DNA of 64,000 bases from Candidimonas nitroreducens (lineage in GTDB: Bacteria; Pseudomonadota; Gammaproteobacteria; Burkholderiales; Burkholderiaceae_B): positions 248,001-312,000 of the forward strand of contig NZ_NJIH01000003.1 in NCBI RefSeq assembly GCF_002209565.1, read 5' to 3'. The notes under the pieces are model-generated. The model was given only the letters and a program-made list of their open reading frames with translations. It made no database searches and was not told where the DNA came from. The first letter of the stretch is position 1. Each line of letters begins with the position of its first letter. Shown in pieces: positions 1 through 11,546 of this stretch. The position numbers and the translations under genes are program-made.

Positions 1-416
1 TGTCTCCTGTGTTGTATACAGATTTGTGGCTCGGCCCGGGCCGGTCGTCGCCCGAGATCTGGGGGGAGATCTGGCCCGGGCGTCCCGTATCGATGGTGCC
101 GCGCAATGGCTGCGCAGCGTTCCGTGCGGCCGTACAGGCTTGCGGCATGCGCGGCTGTGGCCTGCCGATGGGGGCGGGCCCGCCCGAATATCGAGACGGA
201 ACCTGATCGATTCTACTCGCCAGATGTAACAGAATCCACCTATACCTGCGACCCCAGTAGACCTTTAGGGCTTGGGTCGCGGCCCTCGAGCCGCCCGGGC
301 GGGTATGCGCCGGATCGGGCTTCGGCAGAGGCCTGCGACACGTCGCGGGCAGGTGGGCGCCTGTGGATAACCACCCCCCGACAAGGTAGAATCGAGGTTT
401 ACCGAAGTGGCAGACA
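1..416. other. Origin-proximal region upstream of dnaA
   Basis: No convincing gene lies in these 416 bases; the short open frames have no recognisable content and biased GC-rich composition. The region contains one perfect DnaA box just before dnaA. In many betaproteobacteria the origin lies between rpmH and dnaA, so this may be the dnaA-side edge of oriC, but the AT-rich unwinding element and the other boxes are not visible here. rpmH itself is not in the window. Confidence 0.55.
362..370 (-). promoter_or_regulatory. DnaA box (TTATCCACA on the minus strand)
   Basis: The plus strand reads TGTGGATAA, the exact complement of the consensus DnaA box TTATCCACA. It lies 47 bases before the dnaA start, where it could serve origin function and dnaA autoregulation. 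It is the only perfect box I see in the first 416 bases. Confidence 0.7.
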
Positions 417-1841
417 ATGAAAGATTTCTGGCAGACCTGCATTCAGCGTCTCGAGCAGGACCTTCCCCCCCAACAGATCAGTGCATGGATACGTCCATTG
501 GTTCCGCTTGCGTTTGACGAGGCGCAGGCGGTGCTGCGGGTGGCTGCCCCGAATCGTTTCAAGCTCGATTGGGTGCGCAAGAATTTTTCACACCAGATCG
601 AGTCGCTGGCCTCGGAATGGTATGCGCGGCCGGTGCAAGTAACATTTGAACTGGCGGCTTCCCCAGCCGCGGCGCGCCCCGCTGCTGCGGCCCCCGCGGG
701 CCTGACGGGGGCGAGCGCGGCGGTGGCTGCCGCAGGGCTTGCGGCGGCTCCGGCCACCGCTGCTGCGCCCGCCCCGTCGCCCGCGCCCGCCGCCGCGGCG
801 GCCGAGGCCCTGCACGACCGTTCGCGCCTGAATGCCGACCTTACTTTTGACAATTTCGTCACGGGCAAGGCCAACCAGCTGGCCCGCGCCGCGGCCCTGC
901 AGGTGGCCGAGAACCCCGGAGTGTCCTATAACCCGCTGTTCCTGTACGGCGGCGTGGGCCTGGGCAAGACGCACCTCATCCATGCCATCGGCAACGCGCT
1001 GCTGGCGGCCGGCAACGGTGCACGCGTGCGCTACGTGCATGCCGACCAGTACGTCTCGGACGTGGTCAAGGCCTACCAGCGCAAGGCCTTCGACGAGTTC
1101 AAGCGCTATTACCATTCGCTCGACCTGCTGCTGATCGACGACATCCAGTTCTTCGCCGGCAAGAACCGTACCCAGGAAGAATTCTTCTACGCCTTCGAGG
1201 CCATGGTGGCCCAGCGCAAGCAGATCATCATCACCTCGGATACCTACCCCAAAGAACTGTCCAACATAGACAGCCGCCTGATCTCGCGTTTCGATTCGGG
1301 GCTTACGGTAGCCATCGAGCCGCCCGAGCTGGAAATGCGCGTGGCCATCCTGCTGCGCAAGGCCGAGTCGGAAGGCTTCGCCATGCCCGAGGAAGTGGCG
1401 TTCTTCATCGCCAAGCACCTGCGCAGCAATGTGCGCGAGCTGGAAGGGGCGCTGCGCAAGGTGTCGGCCTATGCGCGCTTCCATGGGCGCGAAGTGCTTA
1501 CGGTGGACGTCTGCAAAGATGCCCTGAAAGACCTGCTGTCGGTGTCCAATGGCCAGATCACGGTCGAGAACATCCAGAAGACCGTGGCCGACTTTTATAA
1601 AATCAAGGTGGCCGACATGTATTCCAAGCGCCGGCCCGCCAATATTGCCCTGCCGCGCCAGGTGGCCATGTACCTGGCCAAAGAACTGACCCAGAAAAGC
1701 CTGCCCGAGATCGGCGATCTGTTCGGCGGGCGCGATCACACCACCGTGCTGCACGCGGTGCGCAAAATATCGGACGCTCGATCGAAGCAGTCCGAACTCA
1801 ATCACGCTCTACACGTACTAGAACAAACCTTAAAAGGATAA
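417..1841 (+). CDS. dnaA: Chromosomal replication initiator protein DnaA
   Basis: DnaA binds DnaA boxes at oriC and, bound to ATP, opens the duplex to start replication. The 474-residue product has all four expected parts: an N-terminal oligomerisation domain (about 1-80), a long Ala/Pro-rich linker (about 81-130), an AAA+ core with Walker A GGVGLGKT at 178-185 and Walker B LLLIDD at about 237-242, and a C-terminal DNA-binding domain with the DnaA signature [11 protein letters not shown] at 437-447. Length is normal for Burkholderiales. dnaN follows after two bases, so the two are probably co-transcribed. The extreme alanine richness of the linker is the only notable feature. Confidence 0.99.
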   Translation: MKDFWQTCIQRLEQDLPPQQISAWIRPLVPLAFDEAQAVLRVAAPNRFKLDWVRKNFSHQIESLASEWYARPVQVTFELAASPAAARPAAAAPAGLTGASAAVAAAGLAAAPATAAAPAPSPAPAAAAAEALHDRSRLNADLTFDNFVTGKANQLARAAALQVAENPGVSYNPLFLYGGVGLGKTHLIHAIGNALLAAGNGARVRYVHADQYVSDVVKAYQRKAFDEFKRYYHSLDLLLIDDIQFFAGKNRTQEEFFYAFEAMVAQRKQIIITSDTYPKELSNIDSRLISRFDSGLTVAIEPPELEMRVAILLRKAESEGFAMPEEVAFFIAKHLRSNVRELEGALRKVSAYARFHGREVLTVDVCKDALKDLLSVSNGQITVENIQKTVADFYKIKVADMYSKRRPANIALPRQVAMYLAKELTQKSLPEIGDLFGGRDHTTVLHAVRKISDARSKQSELNHALHVLEQTLKG

Positions 1842-1843
1842 CC

Positions 1844-2953
1844 ATGCAACTCGTACAAACGACTCGCGATGCACTGCTGAAACCGTTGTCGACCGTGGCG
1901 GGGATTGTCGAACGGCGCAACACGCTGCCGATCCTGGCCAACATCCTGTTGCGTAAAGAGGGCAACAAGGTCGCGTTCATCGCGACCGACCTCGAAGTCC
2001 AGATCACCACGCATGCCGAATTCGGCGTAGGGGCCGAGAACGAGGCGACCACGGTGGCGGCGCGCAAGCTGCTCGACATTCTGCGCGCCCTGCCCGAGTC
2101 CGGCGAAGTCAGGCTGGGCCTGGCCGGCGCCAAGCTGTCGGTGCAATCGGGCAAGAGCCGTTTCGCGCTGCAAACATTGGGGGCGGCCGAATTCCCCACC
2201 TTGTCCCAGCCCGAAAAATGGGACGTCTCCTTTTCCCTGCCGCAAAAAACCCTGAAGCACTTGTTCAATATGGTGCACTTCGCCATGGCGCAACAAGACA
2301 TCCGCTACTACCTGAACGGCCTGCTGTTCGTGTTCGAGCCCGGCCGCGTGCGCGCCGTGGCCACCGACGGCCACCGCCTGGCGCACAGCGGCACCGAGGC
2401 CGAGGGCATTGAAAACCGCCAGGAAGTCATCGTGCCGCGCAAGACCGTGCTCGAGATGCAGCGCCTGCTGGGCGATTCCGACGACCCCGTGGCCATTGAC
2501 GTGGCGCCCGGCCAGATCCGCTTCCGCTTCGGTGAGGTCGAGCTGGTGTCCAAGCTGGTCGAGGGCAAGTTCCCCGATTTCACGCGCGTCATCCCCACCA
2601 ACTACACGCGGCACTTCTCGGTGTCGCGCGAGGCCCTGCAGGGCAGCCTGCAGCGCGCCGCCATTCTTACCACCGACAAGCTCAAGGGCGTGCGCCTGCA
2701 GCTGGGCGAGAACCTGCTGCGCATCTCTTCTTCCAACGCCGAGCAGGAAGAGGCCCAGGAAGAGCTCGACATCGACTACGCCCACGAGGCGCTGGACGTG
2801 GGCTTCAACGTCAGCTACCTGCTGGACGTGCTGGGCAACGTCAAGACCGAGACCGTCAACTGGTCGGTGCAGCCCGATGTCAACGCCTCGGCGCTGATCA
2901 CCCTGCCCGAAGACGACCAGTTCAAGTATGTCGTAATGCCCATGCGGATCTAA
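1844..2953 (+). CDS. dnaN: DNA polymerase III beta subunit (sliding clamp)
   Basis: DnaN is the ring-shaped processivity clamp that tethers polymerase III and other clamp-binding proteins to DNA. The 369-residue product has the usual length for three clamp repeats, starts with the typical MQLVQTTRDALLKPL segment and ends with the common C-terminus VVMPMRI. Its ribosome site AAAAGGA sits inside the last codons of dnaA, and only two bases separate the genes, so translation is probably coupled. The position between dnaA and gyrB is the classic order. Confidence 0.99.
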   Translation: MQLVQTTRDALLKPLSTVAGIVERRNTLPILANILLRKEGNKVAFIATDLEVQITTHAEFGVGAENEATTVAARKLLDILRALPESGEVRLGLAGAKLSVQSGKSRFALQTLGAAEFPTLSQPEKWDVSFSLPQKTLKHLFNMVHFAMAQQDIRYYLNGLLFVFEPGRVRAVATDGHRLAHSGTEAEGIENRQEVIVPRKTVLEMQRLLGDSDDPVAIDVAPGQIRFRFGEVELVSKLVEGKFPDFTRVIPTNYTRHFSVSREALQGSLQRAAILTTDKLKGVRLQLGENLLRISSSNAEQEEAQEELDIDYAHEALDVGFNVSYLLDVLGNVKTETVNWSVQPDVNASALITLPEDDQFKYVVMPMRI

Positions 2954-3035
2954 GCCAGCTCCGCACCCATGCCGTATCCGCCGGCACGGCCTCTCTCGGG
3001 GCTCGCGCCGGCTTGCAGCCGCAAGGCTTTTATAA

Positions 3036-5501
<2,466 letters not shown>

Positions 5502-5512
5502 GGTTGTGCAGT

Positions 5513-5614
5513 GCCGGCATTATTGACAAGGATATCCGCGTCCGGCGCCTGGCCGAACAGCACGGCGCATCCTTGTGCAGTGGCGACATCCGCCGCCACG
5601 CCAGTCAATTCGGC
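5513..5614 (-). pseudogene. Scrap of a short-chain dehydrogenase gene
   Basis: On the minus strand about 34 codons read like the middle of a classical SDR: a GVAADVATAQGC segment followed by QAPDADILVNNAG. These match the region before beta4 and the NNAG motif that stabilises the Rossmann fold. There is no TGxxxGxG cofactor motif upstream and no YxxxK downstream in this frame; the frame runs straight into the complement of gyrB. It is therefore a non-functional internal fragment. It starts 12 bases after the gyrB stop, which suggests a deletion or insertion breakpoint here. It is distinct from the two SDR genes at 6310 and 7145. Confidence 0.55.
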
Positions 5615-5682
5615 TTCCGGCAACAGAGCGCATCTCGCGCAATGCGGGTACTCACGATCTTGCCATGATGGTCTCACACCGC

Positions 5683-6282
5683 TCACGACTCCTTCTTGAA
5701 CAGATCCTGGAAGATCAGAGGCCCCCAGATCCCGTCCCGCGCGTGCACAAGCGCGCCACCCTCGGCGAGCGCCCCAAGGTTCACGGGTGCGAAGCCAAGC
5801 CGCTCGGCGAGAGCGGCCACCGGCACTACTGCGCCACCATCGTCGCTCGCCAGGAACACAACTCTCCTACCACCATGTACAGCCGGGTCTTGGGCAAGGA
5901 CGGCGGCGGCCAAATGGTTGAAGCCCTTCACCAGGCTGGCTCCGGTGAACGCCTTCGCGACGACGGCAGAGGACGGAAGACCGTCCAGTTCTTCAAGCGG
6001 GGCCAACGTGTTCATCGCGTCGATGAGGGTCTTCCCCTTCCAGTTGGGTAGCACCTTCGCGACCTCCGGGTGCGACTCGAAACGGACAGCCAAAAAGATG
6101 GTGTCGGCCGTGACAGCCTCCGCCAGGGTTTTGGGAATGATCGTGGGCCCGACTACGGCTGCATCGGATGCGAAGCTTGCCGGCTCGCGCGTGGTTGCAA
6201 CGGATACCTCGATGCCATTGCGGGCAAATGCTTTGGCAAGAGCATGGCCGATCTTGCCAAAGCCGATAATTGCGTAACTCAT
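5683..6282 (-). CDS. NADPH-dependent F420-reductase-like oxidoreductase
   Basis: The 199-residue product has an N-terminal Rossmann fold with GFGKIG at 7-12. Its overall plan matches the NADP oxidoreductase, coenzyme-F420-dependent type family (PF03807), which in non-F420 bacteria has mostly unknown substrates. The start at 6282 is supported by an AAGGAG ribosome site a few bases upstream. It is the last gene of a minus-strand set of three oxidoreductases (7774 to 5683) divergent from the LysR gene at 7889, so co-regulation is likely. An exact substrate cannot be inferred. Confidence 0.82.
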   Translation of the reverse strand: MSYAIIGFGKIGHALAKAFARNGIEVSVATTREPASFASDAAVVGPTIIPKTLAEAVTADTIFLAVRFESHPEVAKVLPNWKGKTLIDAMNTLAPLEELDGLPSSAVVAKAFTGASLVKGFNHLAAAVLAQDPAVHGGRRVVFLASDDGGAVVPVAALAERLGFAPVNLGALAEGGALVHARDGIWGPLIFQDLFKKES

Positions 6283-6309
6283 ATATTCTCCTTGGGTTTT
6301 TCGGTGCGG

Positions 6310-7080
6310 TCAGAGCTTGTAGCCGCCGCTCGCCTCGATCGTCTGGCCGGTCACCCAATGGCCTTCATCGGAAGCCAGGAACGCCACGACGGTGGCGATT
6401 TCCGAAGGCTCGCCAAAGCGTCCCAGCGCGATTTCGGCCTCGACCGCCTTCACAAGTTCGGGATTTTCTCGGAAGGCGGCATTCCCGTCCGTTCGCGTGT
6501 AGCCCGGCGCGACGGCGTTCGCGGTGATTCCGCGCGGCCCCAGCTCGGACGCGAGCGCATGCGTCAGGGTGTTGATGGCCGCCTTGGCCATCGAATAGAC
6601 AGGCGCGGCTGTCACGGGCTTCGTGGCGGCAGCGGAAGAGATGTTGATGATGCGCCCACCATCGACGAAACGATCCAGGGCGGCCTGGACGATGAAGAAG
6701 GGCGCGCGAGCGTAGACCGCCATCAGAGTGTCCCAACTGTCCGGCGTCGCATCTTTGAAGCCGACCCAACCGGAATTGCCAGCGTTGTTGACCAGGATGT
6801 CGAGGGCTGCTTTGCTTCCCTTCCGCTTGGTGAACTCATCGTCGAGTCTTGCGAACAGGGTCGGGACGGCCGCCGGGTCAACGAGGTCTGCCTGGAGCGC
6901 GAACGCAGTGCCTCCCGCTTTCTCGATGGCTGCGACCGTTTCGTCTGCGCCAGATTTGCTGGCGTTGTAAGTCAACGCGACCGTCGCGCCATCCTTTGCA
7001 AGACGTTCGGCAATGGCGCGGCCAATGCCTCGCGATGCTCCGGTGACGAGAGCCGTTTTTCCTGTGAGGGAGTGTTCCAT
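6310..7080 (-). CDS. SDR family oxidoreductase
   Basis: This is a classical short-chain dehydrogenase of 256 residues, probably an NAD(P)H-dependent ketone or keto-ester reductase. TGASRGIG at 13-20 binds the cofactor, NNAG is at 98-101, and the catalytic Ser149, Tyr162 and Lys166 are present. The C-terminus SGGYKL is typical. I chose the ATG at 7080 because it begins the family N-terminus and has AGGAAAA upstream; the frame stays open further upstream without homology. It is the middle gene of the three-oxidoreductase operon, 27 bases from the F420-like gene. Confidence 0.9.
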   Translation of the reverse strand: MEHSLTGKTALVTGASRGIGRAIAERLAKDGATVALTYNASKSGADETVAAIEKAGGTAFALQADLVDPAAVPTLFARLDDEFTKRKGSKAALDILVNNAGNSGWVGFKDATPDSWDTLMAVYARAPFFIVQAALDRFVDGGRIINISSAAATKPVTAAPVYSMAKAAINTLTHALASELGPRGITANAVAPGYTRTDGNAAFRENPELVKAVEAEIALGRFGEPSEIATVVAFLASDEGHWVTGQTIEASGGYKL

Positions 7081-7144
7081 GTGATTTTCCTTTGGAGGAG
7101 TTTGCCTGGCCGGACCGCTGCAGTGACCAGCTGGATGTGGGGTG

Positions 7145-7774
7145 TCAGAGTTGCGCCAAGCCACCGTCGACGGCGACCTCGCTGGCGGTCATGAAGCTGC
7201 TGTCCTGCGATGCGAGAAAGGCAGCGACCGCCCCGAGCTCCGCCGGTTCGGCCATGCGCTGGAGCGGATTCATCGAGGCGAAGACCTTCATTCCCTCTTC
7301 ACCTAGCGCTTCCTTCGCCAGTTCAGTCGCAGTCGGCCCAGGCGAGAGCACATTTACCCGGATAGCGGTGCCCTTCAGATCCTCTGCCCAGGTCCGCGCG
7401 AGATTGCGCACCGCTGCCTTGCTCGCGCTGTAGGCGCTGAATGCCGGGGCACCCGTGGTGCCGGCACTCGATCCGGTCAGGATGATCGACCCACTCCGGC
7501 CCATCAGCGGCAACGCCTTCTGGACTGTGAAAATCGTTCCCTTCACGTTCGTGTCGAAGGTTTCGTCAATGTGCTCGGTGGTGATCTGGCCAAGCGGAAG
7601 CGGGCTTCCCGTCCCGGCATTGGCGAAGACGATGTCGAGGGTTCCGCGCTCGGCCTTCACCGCCGCGTAGAGCCGATCAAGATCCGCAAGATCGGAGACC
7701 GAGCCCCTCACCGCGCGGCCGATACCGGTAGCGCCGCCGGTGATTACGGCGGTCTTTCCACTCAGTCTGTTCAT
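7145..7774 (-). CDS. SDR family oxidoreductase with internal deletion
   Basis: This belongs to the classical SDR family, which is normally about 245 residues, but the product here has only 209. TGGATGIG at 12-19, NAG at 52-54 and the catalytic Tyr115/Lys119 (YSASK) remain. The roughly 35-40 residues expected between alpha1 and the GSVSDLADLDRL segment are missing: residue 21 jumps directly to VRGSVSD. That segment normally carries beta2 and the residues that select NAD or NADP, so the protein is probably inactive or altered. The reading frame is intact, which means an in-frame deletion. It is the first gene of the minus-strand operon, 114 bases from the divergent LysR gene. Confidence 0.8.
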   Translation of the reverse strand: MNRLSGKTAVITGGATGIGRAVRGSVSDLADLDRLYAAVKAERGTLDIVFANAGTGSPLPLGQITTEHIDETFDTNVKGTIFTVQKALPLMGRSGSIILTGSSAGTTGAPAFSAYSASKAAVRNLARTWAEDLKGTAIRVNVLSPGPTATELAKEALGEEGMKVFASMNPLQRMAEPAELGAVAAFLASQDSSFMTASEVAVDGGLAQL

Positions 7775-7888
7775 GATGTGTCGCCGGGTCGGCGTCCTCT
7801 ATTGAAACTGAAAAACAGTCTAGAGCCCTTGACTCATCAAGACAATTGACGAAAAATCGCTTAATAACATCTACTATTTAGATGGAAA

Positions 7889-8812
7889 ATGCTCGATAAC
7901 GTCACCATCAATCAACTGCGCGCATTTGTTGCGGTATGCGATCAGGGAAGTTTTTCGGGTGCGGCGCTAAAGCTCCGGCGCGCACAGTCCGCCATCAGCC
8001 ATGCAATCAAGGCGCTGGAGGGCACATTCGATGTCGAGTTGTTCGAGCGAAACACACGGAAAGCGCAGCTCACCGCAGCGGGGCACAGCCTTTTGCCGGA
8101 TGCGCGGGCGGTAATCTCACGCACGGAAGAGATGAAGAACCGTGCCAGCTCGATCGCCAGAACCGGGATACCGCAAATTTCGGTTGCGATCGATGCCTAC
8201 TTCCCACGCGCCCACCTGATCGACTGCTTGCGGACGCTGCAAGCGGAATTCTCCACCGCAGTGACCAACTTGCGAATCACGACCATGCAAGGCGGCGAGA
8301 GCCTGGTACTCGAAGGGGTGTGTGCCCTGGCCGTCACGATAGAGAACGTGCCGGAGGTGAACCCCGATGCGATAGAACGCCACTGGCTGTCCGAGACGGA
8401 GATGGTGACGGTATGTGCACCTGCCCACCCCCTCGCTTCGGCACCGAAACCCATCCCGATGGATGAGTTTGGCAGACATGTCCAGATCGTCGTTACGGAC
8501 AATCAGCATGGAGCGGAAAGGATCCAACAGGGCGTCGCCGGCAAACGCCAGTGGCTGGTCAACGATCTCGGCGCCAAGCGTGATCTTCTGAACGCCGGTC
8601 TCGGCTGGGGGCACTTGCCACGGCACCTCGTTCGCGATGATCTGGCAAGCGGACGGCTCGTTGAACTTGAACGCCGGGCCTGGCACATCGGCGCGCTCAC
8701 GTTCATGATCTCGCAACGGCGGGGGTATGACCTATCCCCATGCGAGTCGCGGCTAGTCGAGCTTCTCGGCAAACCTGAGCCAGTCCGTCCTTTGCGTGGA
8801 GCTTCGATATGA
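7889..8812 (+). CDS. LysR family transcriptional regulator
   Basis: The 307-residue product has the standard LysR layout: an N-terminal winged helix-turn-helix (about 5-64, with SFSGAALKLRRAQSAISHAI) and a C-terminal periplasmic-binding-like effector domain (about 90-295). It is transcribed divergently from the three-oxidoreductase operon at 7774-5683. By the usual LysR arrangement it should control that operon and itself from the AT-rich 114-base gap (7775-7888). The effector is unknown. Confidence 0.92.
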   Translation: MLDNVTINQLRAFVAVCDQGSFSGAALKLRRAQSAISHAIKALEGTFDVELFERNTRKAQLTAAGHSLLPDARAVISRTEEMKNRASSIARTGIPQISVAIDAYFPRAHLIDCLRTLQAEFSTAVTNLRITTMQGGESLVLEGVCALAVTIENVPEVNPDAIERHWLSETEMVTVCAPAHPLASAPKPIPMDEFGRHVQIVVTDNQHGAERIQQGVAGKRQWLVNDLGAKRDLLNAGLGWGHLPRHLVRDDLASGRLVELERRAWHIGALTFMISQRRGYDLSPCESRLVELLGKPEPVRPLRGASI

Positions 8813-8842
8813 AGCACCCCGCCGCCGGCCACAGTCGGCAGC

Positions 8843-9019
8843 CTACCTGATCGCCGCCCTCAGATACCGCTGCGGCGGCTCACCCGGCGTTCGCCGGAAC
8901 ATGGTGCTGAAGGCATTGGCCGTGGCATACCCCATGTCGCGTGCCACGCTGTTGACGGACTGACCCAGCGACAGCTGGCAAACTGCCTCGGTCAGACGCA
9001 GCTGTCCTTTACAGCGGCT
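8843..9019 (-). pseudogene. C-terminal remnant of an AraC family regulator
   Basis: About 55 codons on the minus strand encode the end of an AraC/XylS DNA-binding domain. They read QLRLTEAVCQLSLGQSV, then SVARDMGYATANAFSTMF and RRTPGEPPQRYLR, the second helix-turn-helix and its tail. The first helix-turn-helix and the whole effector domain are absent, and the codons upstream do not resemble the family. The fragment is probably a relic, although an open frame extends to 9145. Confidence 0.7.
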
Positions 9020-9094
9020 CGGGTCAAGGCGCCTTCTTCCGATGTTGGCTTGGAGCAGATACCATATGGTAGATGAATCCGAACCGGAGCTGCC

Positions 9095-9280
9095 GTGAGC
9101 GCCCCTACCACCCCAATTAGCCCATACCAACCCGGGATTCCCCAAAACAGCCGGGCAGCTGCGTCCTCCAAACCCCTCCTGGAGTTGCTGGCCCAGTGGC
9201 GACAGGAAGAATCGCTCGCGCCCGAAGATCAGTTCCCCGAGATCATCGACCCATGGGCTGAGCCAGAGGGTGATCTGTAA
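9095..9280 (+). CDS. Small hypothetical protein, possible antitoxin tail
   Basis: A GTG-started frame of 61 codons overlaps the open end of the AraC remnant on the other strand. Its C-terminal half (LLELLAQWRQEESLAPEDQ, then FPEIIDPWAEPEGDL) is acidic and proline-containing. It resembles from memory the toxin-binding tail of VapB-type antitoxins, but the N-terminal AbrB-like fold is missing and no VapC toxin follows. It may be a relic of a toxin-antitoxin pair or a chance open frame. Confidence 0.3.
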   Translation: MSAPTTPISPYQPGIPQNSRAAASSKPLLELLAQWRQEESLAPEDQFPEIIDPWAEPEGDL

Positions 9281-9339
9281 GGCGGCCCGTATGCACTCTT
9301 TTCTTGCAAAACTCAGGAGGGCGCGTTTACGAATTCACG

Positions 9340-10739
9340 CTATGTCGCCCCGTGGTTTGGCACTTTTGAAAACAATGCACCCAGGCCTTCCGCCATAGTC
9401 GGATGGGCCAGGATAGCATCGCGCAATCGCGTGTAAGGCATGCCTGCCAACATCGCGGTTTGCACCGCGGCCATGACCTCGCCCGCCTCGGCGCCCAGCA
9501 TCGCAAAGCCAAGGATTCGATCGTCATTCGCAGCGATCAATGCTTTCATGACGCCTTGCCTCTCATCGATCGTTCGTGTCCGCAGCACTGCGCTTGTCGG
9601 CATTTTTGCAACGCGCACCGGAATGCCCAGGCGTTGCGCTTCGGTTTCGCTCAGCCCGACACGGGCAAGTGGTGGATCCGTGAACATGCAATAAGGAACC
9701 AGGCGCTCGTGCGTAGTGCGATCGCCGCCGGCGAGTCGGTCACGAATCACCCGAAAGTCATCGAGTGATACATGGGTGAACTGGGGGCTGCCCGCACATT
9801 CGCCGATGGCCCAGATATCCGTCGCGCTGGTTTCGAGATACTCGTTGACCTTGATGTAACCGCGATCATCCAATTCGACACCAGCGGTGTCGAGCCCGAT
9901 GTCCGCAGTATTGGGGCGGCGTCCCGCGGCAACCAGGATGTCACTGCCTTCAATGGTCTGCTCGCCTGACTTGGTACGTACGCGAAGGGTAACCTGCTGA
10001 CCGGATTGACCGTCGGCATGCAGCGTCTCGGCGGACACGCAGATCTCGATTCCATCTTCAGAGAGAATTTGCCGGATCGCTTCCGAGATGTCGGCATCCT
10101 CCTTGCCGGCAAGCTGAGGCCCGTGTTCCACAATCGTGACCCGACTGCCGAAGCGGCGGTAAGCCTGTGCCAACTCCAGGCCAACATAGCCGCCGCCGAG
10201 CACGATCAGGTGAGACGGCACATAATCCAACTCCAGTGCTTCGATATGCGTGAGGGGATGCGTTGCCGCAAGGCCGGAAATACCCGGAATGGCTGGAGAT
10301 GTGCCGACATTGAGGAAGATCTGGTTGGCGGCGAGCAGTCGCGTGCCGCCGTCGTTCAGTTGTACCTCGAGCGTTTTGGGCGCCACGAATCGTCCGCTGC
10401 CCATAATCAATTCGGCGCCGCTGGCTTCGTAGTTCTGTAGATGCATCTTGATCAAGCCATCGACCATGTCACGCTTGCGCTGGCGAACCCGCGCCATGTC
10501 GACGGCGACCGGGCCGACGGTCACGCCGAATGTGTCGGCACGCCGCGCCAGATCTGCTACCTTTGCGCTCCAGATCTCGTTCTTGGTGGGCAGGCAATTG
10601 GTATTGGGGCAGGATCCGCCTATCCATTGGCGCTCTACAACGGCGGTGCGTAGTCCGGATTTGGCCAAGTGCCAGGCCAGGTATTTGCCGCCTTCACCAC
10701 TACCAAGGATAGGGCTTCTATGTGTTCCGGTTCGGTCAT
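9340..10739 (-). pseudogene. FAD-dependent disulfide oxidoreductase, frameshifted near start
   Basis: This belongs to the pyridine-nucleotide disulfide oxidoreductase family (mercuric-reductase-like). It has an N-terminal FAD motif GSGEGGKYLAWH, the redox pair CPNTNC, an NAD motif LGGGYVGLELA and a C-terminal dimerisation domain. The natural start is at 10739, preceded by AAGGAGAGCGCC, and reads MTEPEHIEAL. The frame then slips: ILGSGEGG continues one base out of phase near 10710. The downstream frame has no well-placed start of its own. This is a single-base deletion or a sequencing error; otherwise about 465 residues are intact. The TetR gene lies next door on the same strand. Confidence 0.8.
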
Positions 10740-10862
10740 GGCGCTCTCCTTGTGTCGATGCGTGCCATTTCACATGCCCATGTCGATGCACTGATGCCCG
10801 AGCTTACGCCGATATGGGGTACCTCTTTACAATGCTACCCCTTGCCTGCCTGTAATGATCGA

Positions 10863-11489
10863 TCACTCGGACGCCACCGGCAGCATTCGAACCGCCTGGG
10901 CTCCGATATTGGCCAATTCCTGTCGCGAAGTCCCATCGCGGGCTCGGATCGACAGGCCTTCCAGCAGCGTTTTGAGAGCTTCGGCAACGATACCGACGGA
11001 CGTGTCCTGGCGCAGTTCGCCGCTGGCAATACCCTTGTCGAGCAAGGCCCGAAAACGTGCTACGCCTTGACCGCGTAGTGCCTTGAGCGTATTGCAGACA
11101 TCATCTGCGCCATCCGAGATGTTCACCGCCGCCAGCACGATCATGCAGCCGCACGGTGTCGCCGGTGCGGTGAGAATATCTGCCGCATCATCGAAGAAAC
11201 GCTCTACGCCATTGACCACACTGGATGAGGCACCCAGCCGTTCCCAGGCTGCATCCCAATAAACTGACTCGTAGTGGCTTGCGGCCTCAAGAAACAGCGC
11301 GGACTTGTTGCCGAAGGCGGCGTACAGACTCGGCGGATTGATGCCCATCGCCGCGCAGAGTTCGCTGATCGTCGCAGGCTCATAGCCTCGTTTCCAGAAC
11401 ACATCGAGTGCCGCATTGAGCGCGGCATCACGGTCGAAGGCGCAGGGCCGTCCCCTGTGGGTAGAAATAGTTGATTGCTTTGTAGCCAT
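10863..11489 (-). CDS. TetR family transcriptional regulator (NemR-like context)
   Basis: The 208-residue product has an N-terminal TetR helix-turn-helix (about 10-60, with TISELCAAMGINPPSLYAAF) and a C-terminal ligand domain containing the TPCGCMIV segment found in the YcdC/NemR-like branch. I chose the ATG at 11489; a TTG 33 bases upstream is possible. It is divergent from the Old Yellow Enzyme gene at 11603, the arrangement expected for an electrophile-responsive repressor. The gap holds a consensus-like promoter flanked by a 10-base inverted repeat. Cysteines in the TPCGC segment could sense electrophiles, which is an inference. Confidence 0.88.
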   Translation of the reverse strand: MATKQSTISTHRGRPCAFDRDAALNAALDVFWKRGYEPATISELCAAMGINPPSLYAAFGNKSALFLEAASHYESVYWDAAWERLGASSSVVNGVERFFDDAADILTAPATPCGCMIVLAAVNISDGADDVCNTLKALRGQGVARFRALLDKGIASGELRQDTSVGIVAEALKTLLEGLSIRARDGTSRQELANIGAQAVRMLPVASE

Positions 11490-11515
11490 GATGCGGCAGT
11501 CTGCCCGAAATTGCG

Positions 11516-11546
11516 TTGACAAATTCTGTAGTGCTCATTATATAAT
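11516..11546 (+). promoter_or_regulatory. Strong sigma70-type promoter for the OYE gene
   Basis: TTGACA at 11516-11521 is followed by the AT-rich TATATAAT at 11539-11546. The best pairs are TTGACA with 17 bases to TATATA or 19 bases to TATAAT. It points to the gene at 11603 and sits inside the inverted repeat that probably forms the TetR operator. Confidence 0.7.

Noticed and set aside
9-420. Short open frames before dnaA
   Set aside because: They overlap each other, contain no known motif and lie in the presumed origin region.
588-1805. Long open frame opposite dnaA
   Set aside because: It is the GC-rich codon shadow of dnaA; it has no start context or family similarity, and other long antisense frames opposite gyrB and tcuAB behave the same way.
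9095-9280. Functional VapBC toxin-antitoxin pair
   Set aside because: Only an antitoxin-like tail is present, and no VapC PIN-domain gene follows.
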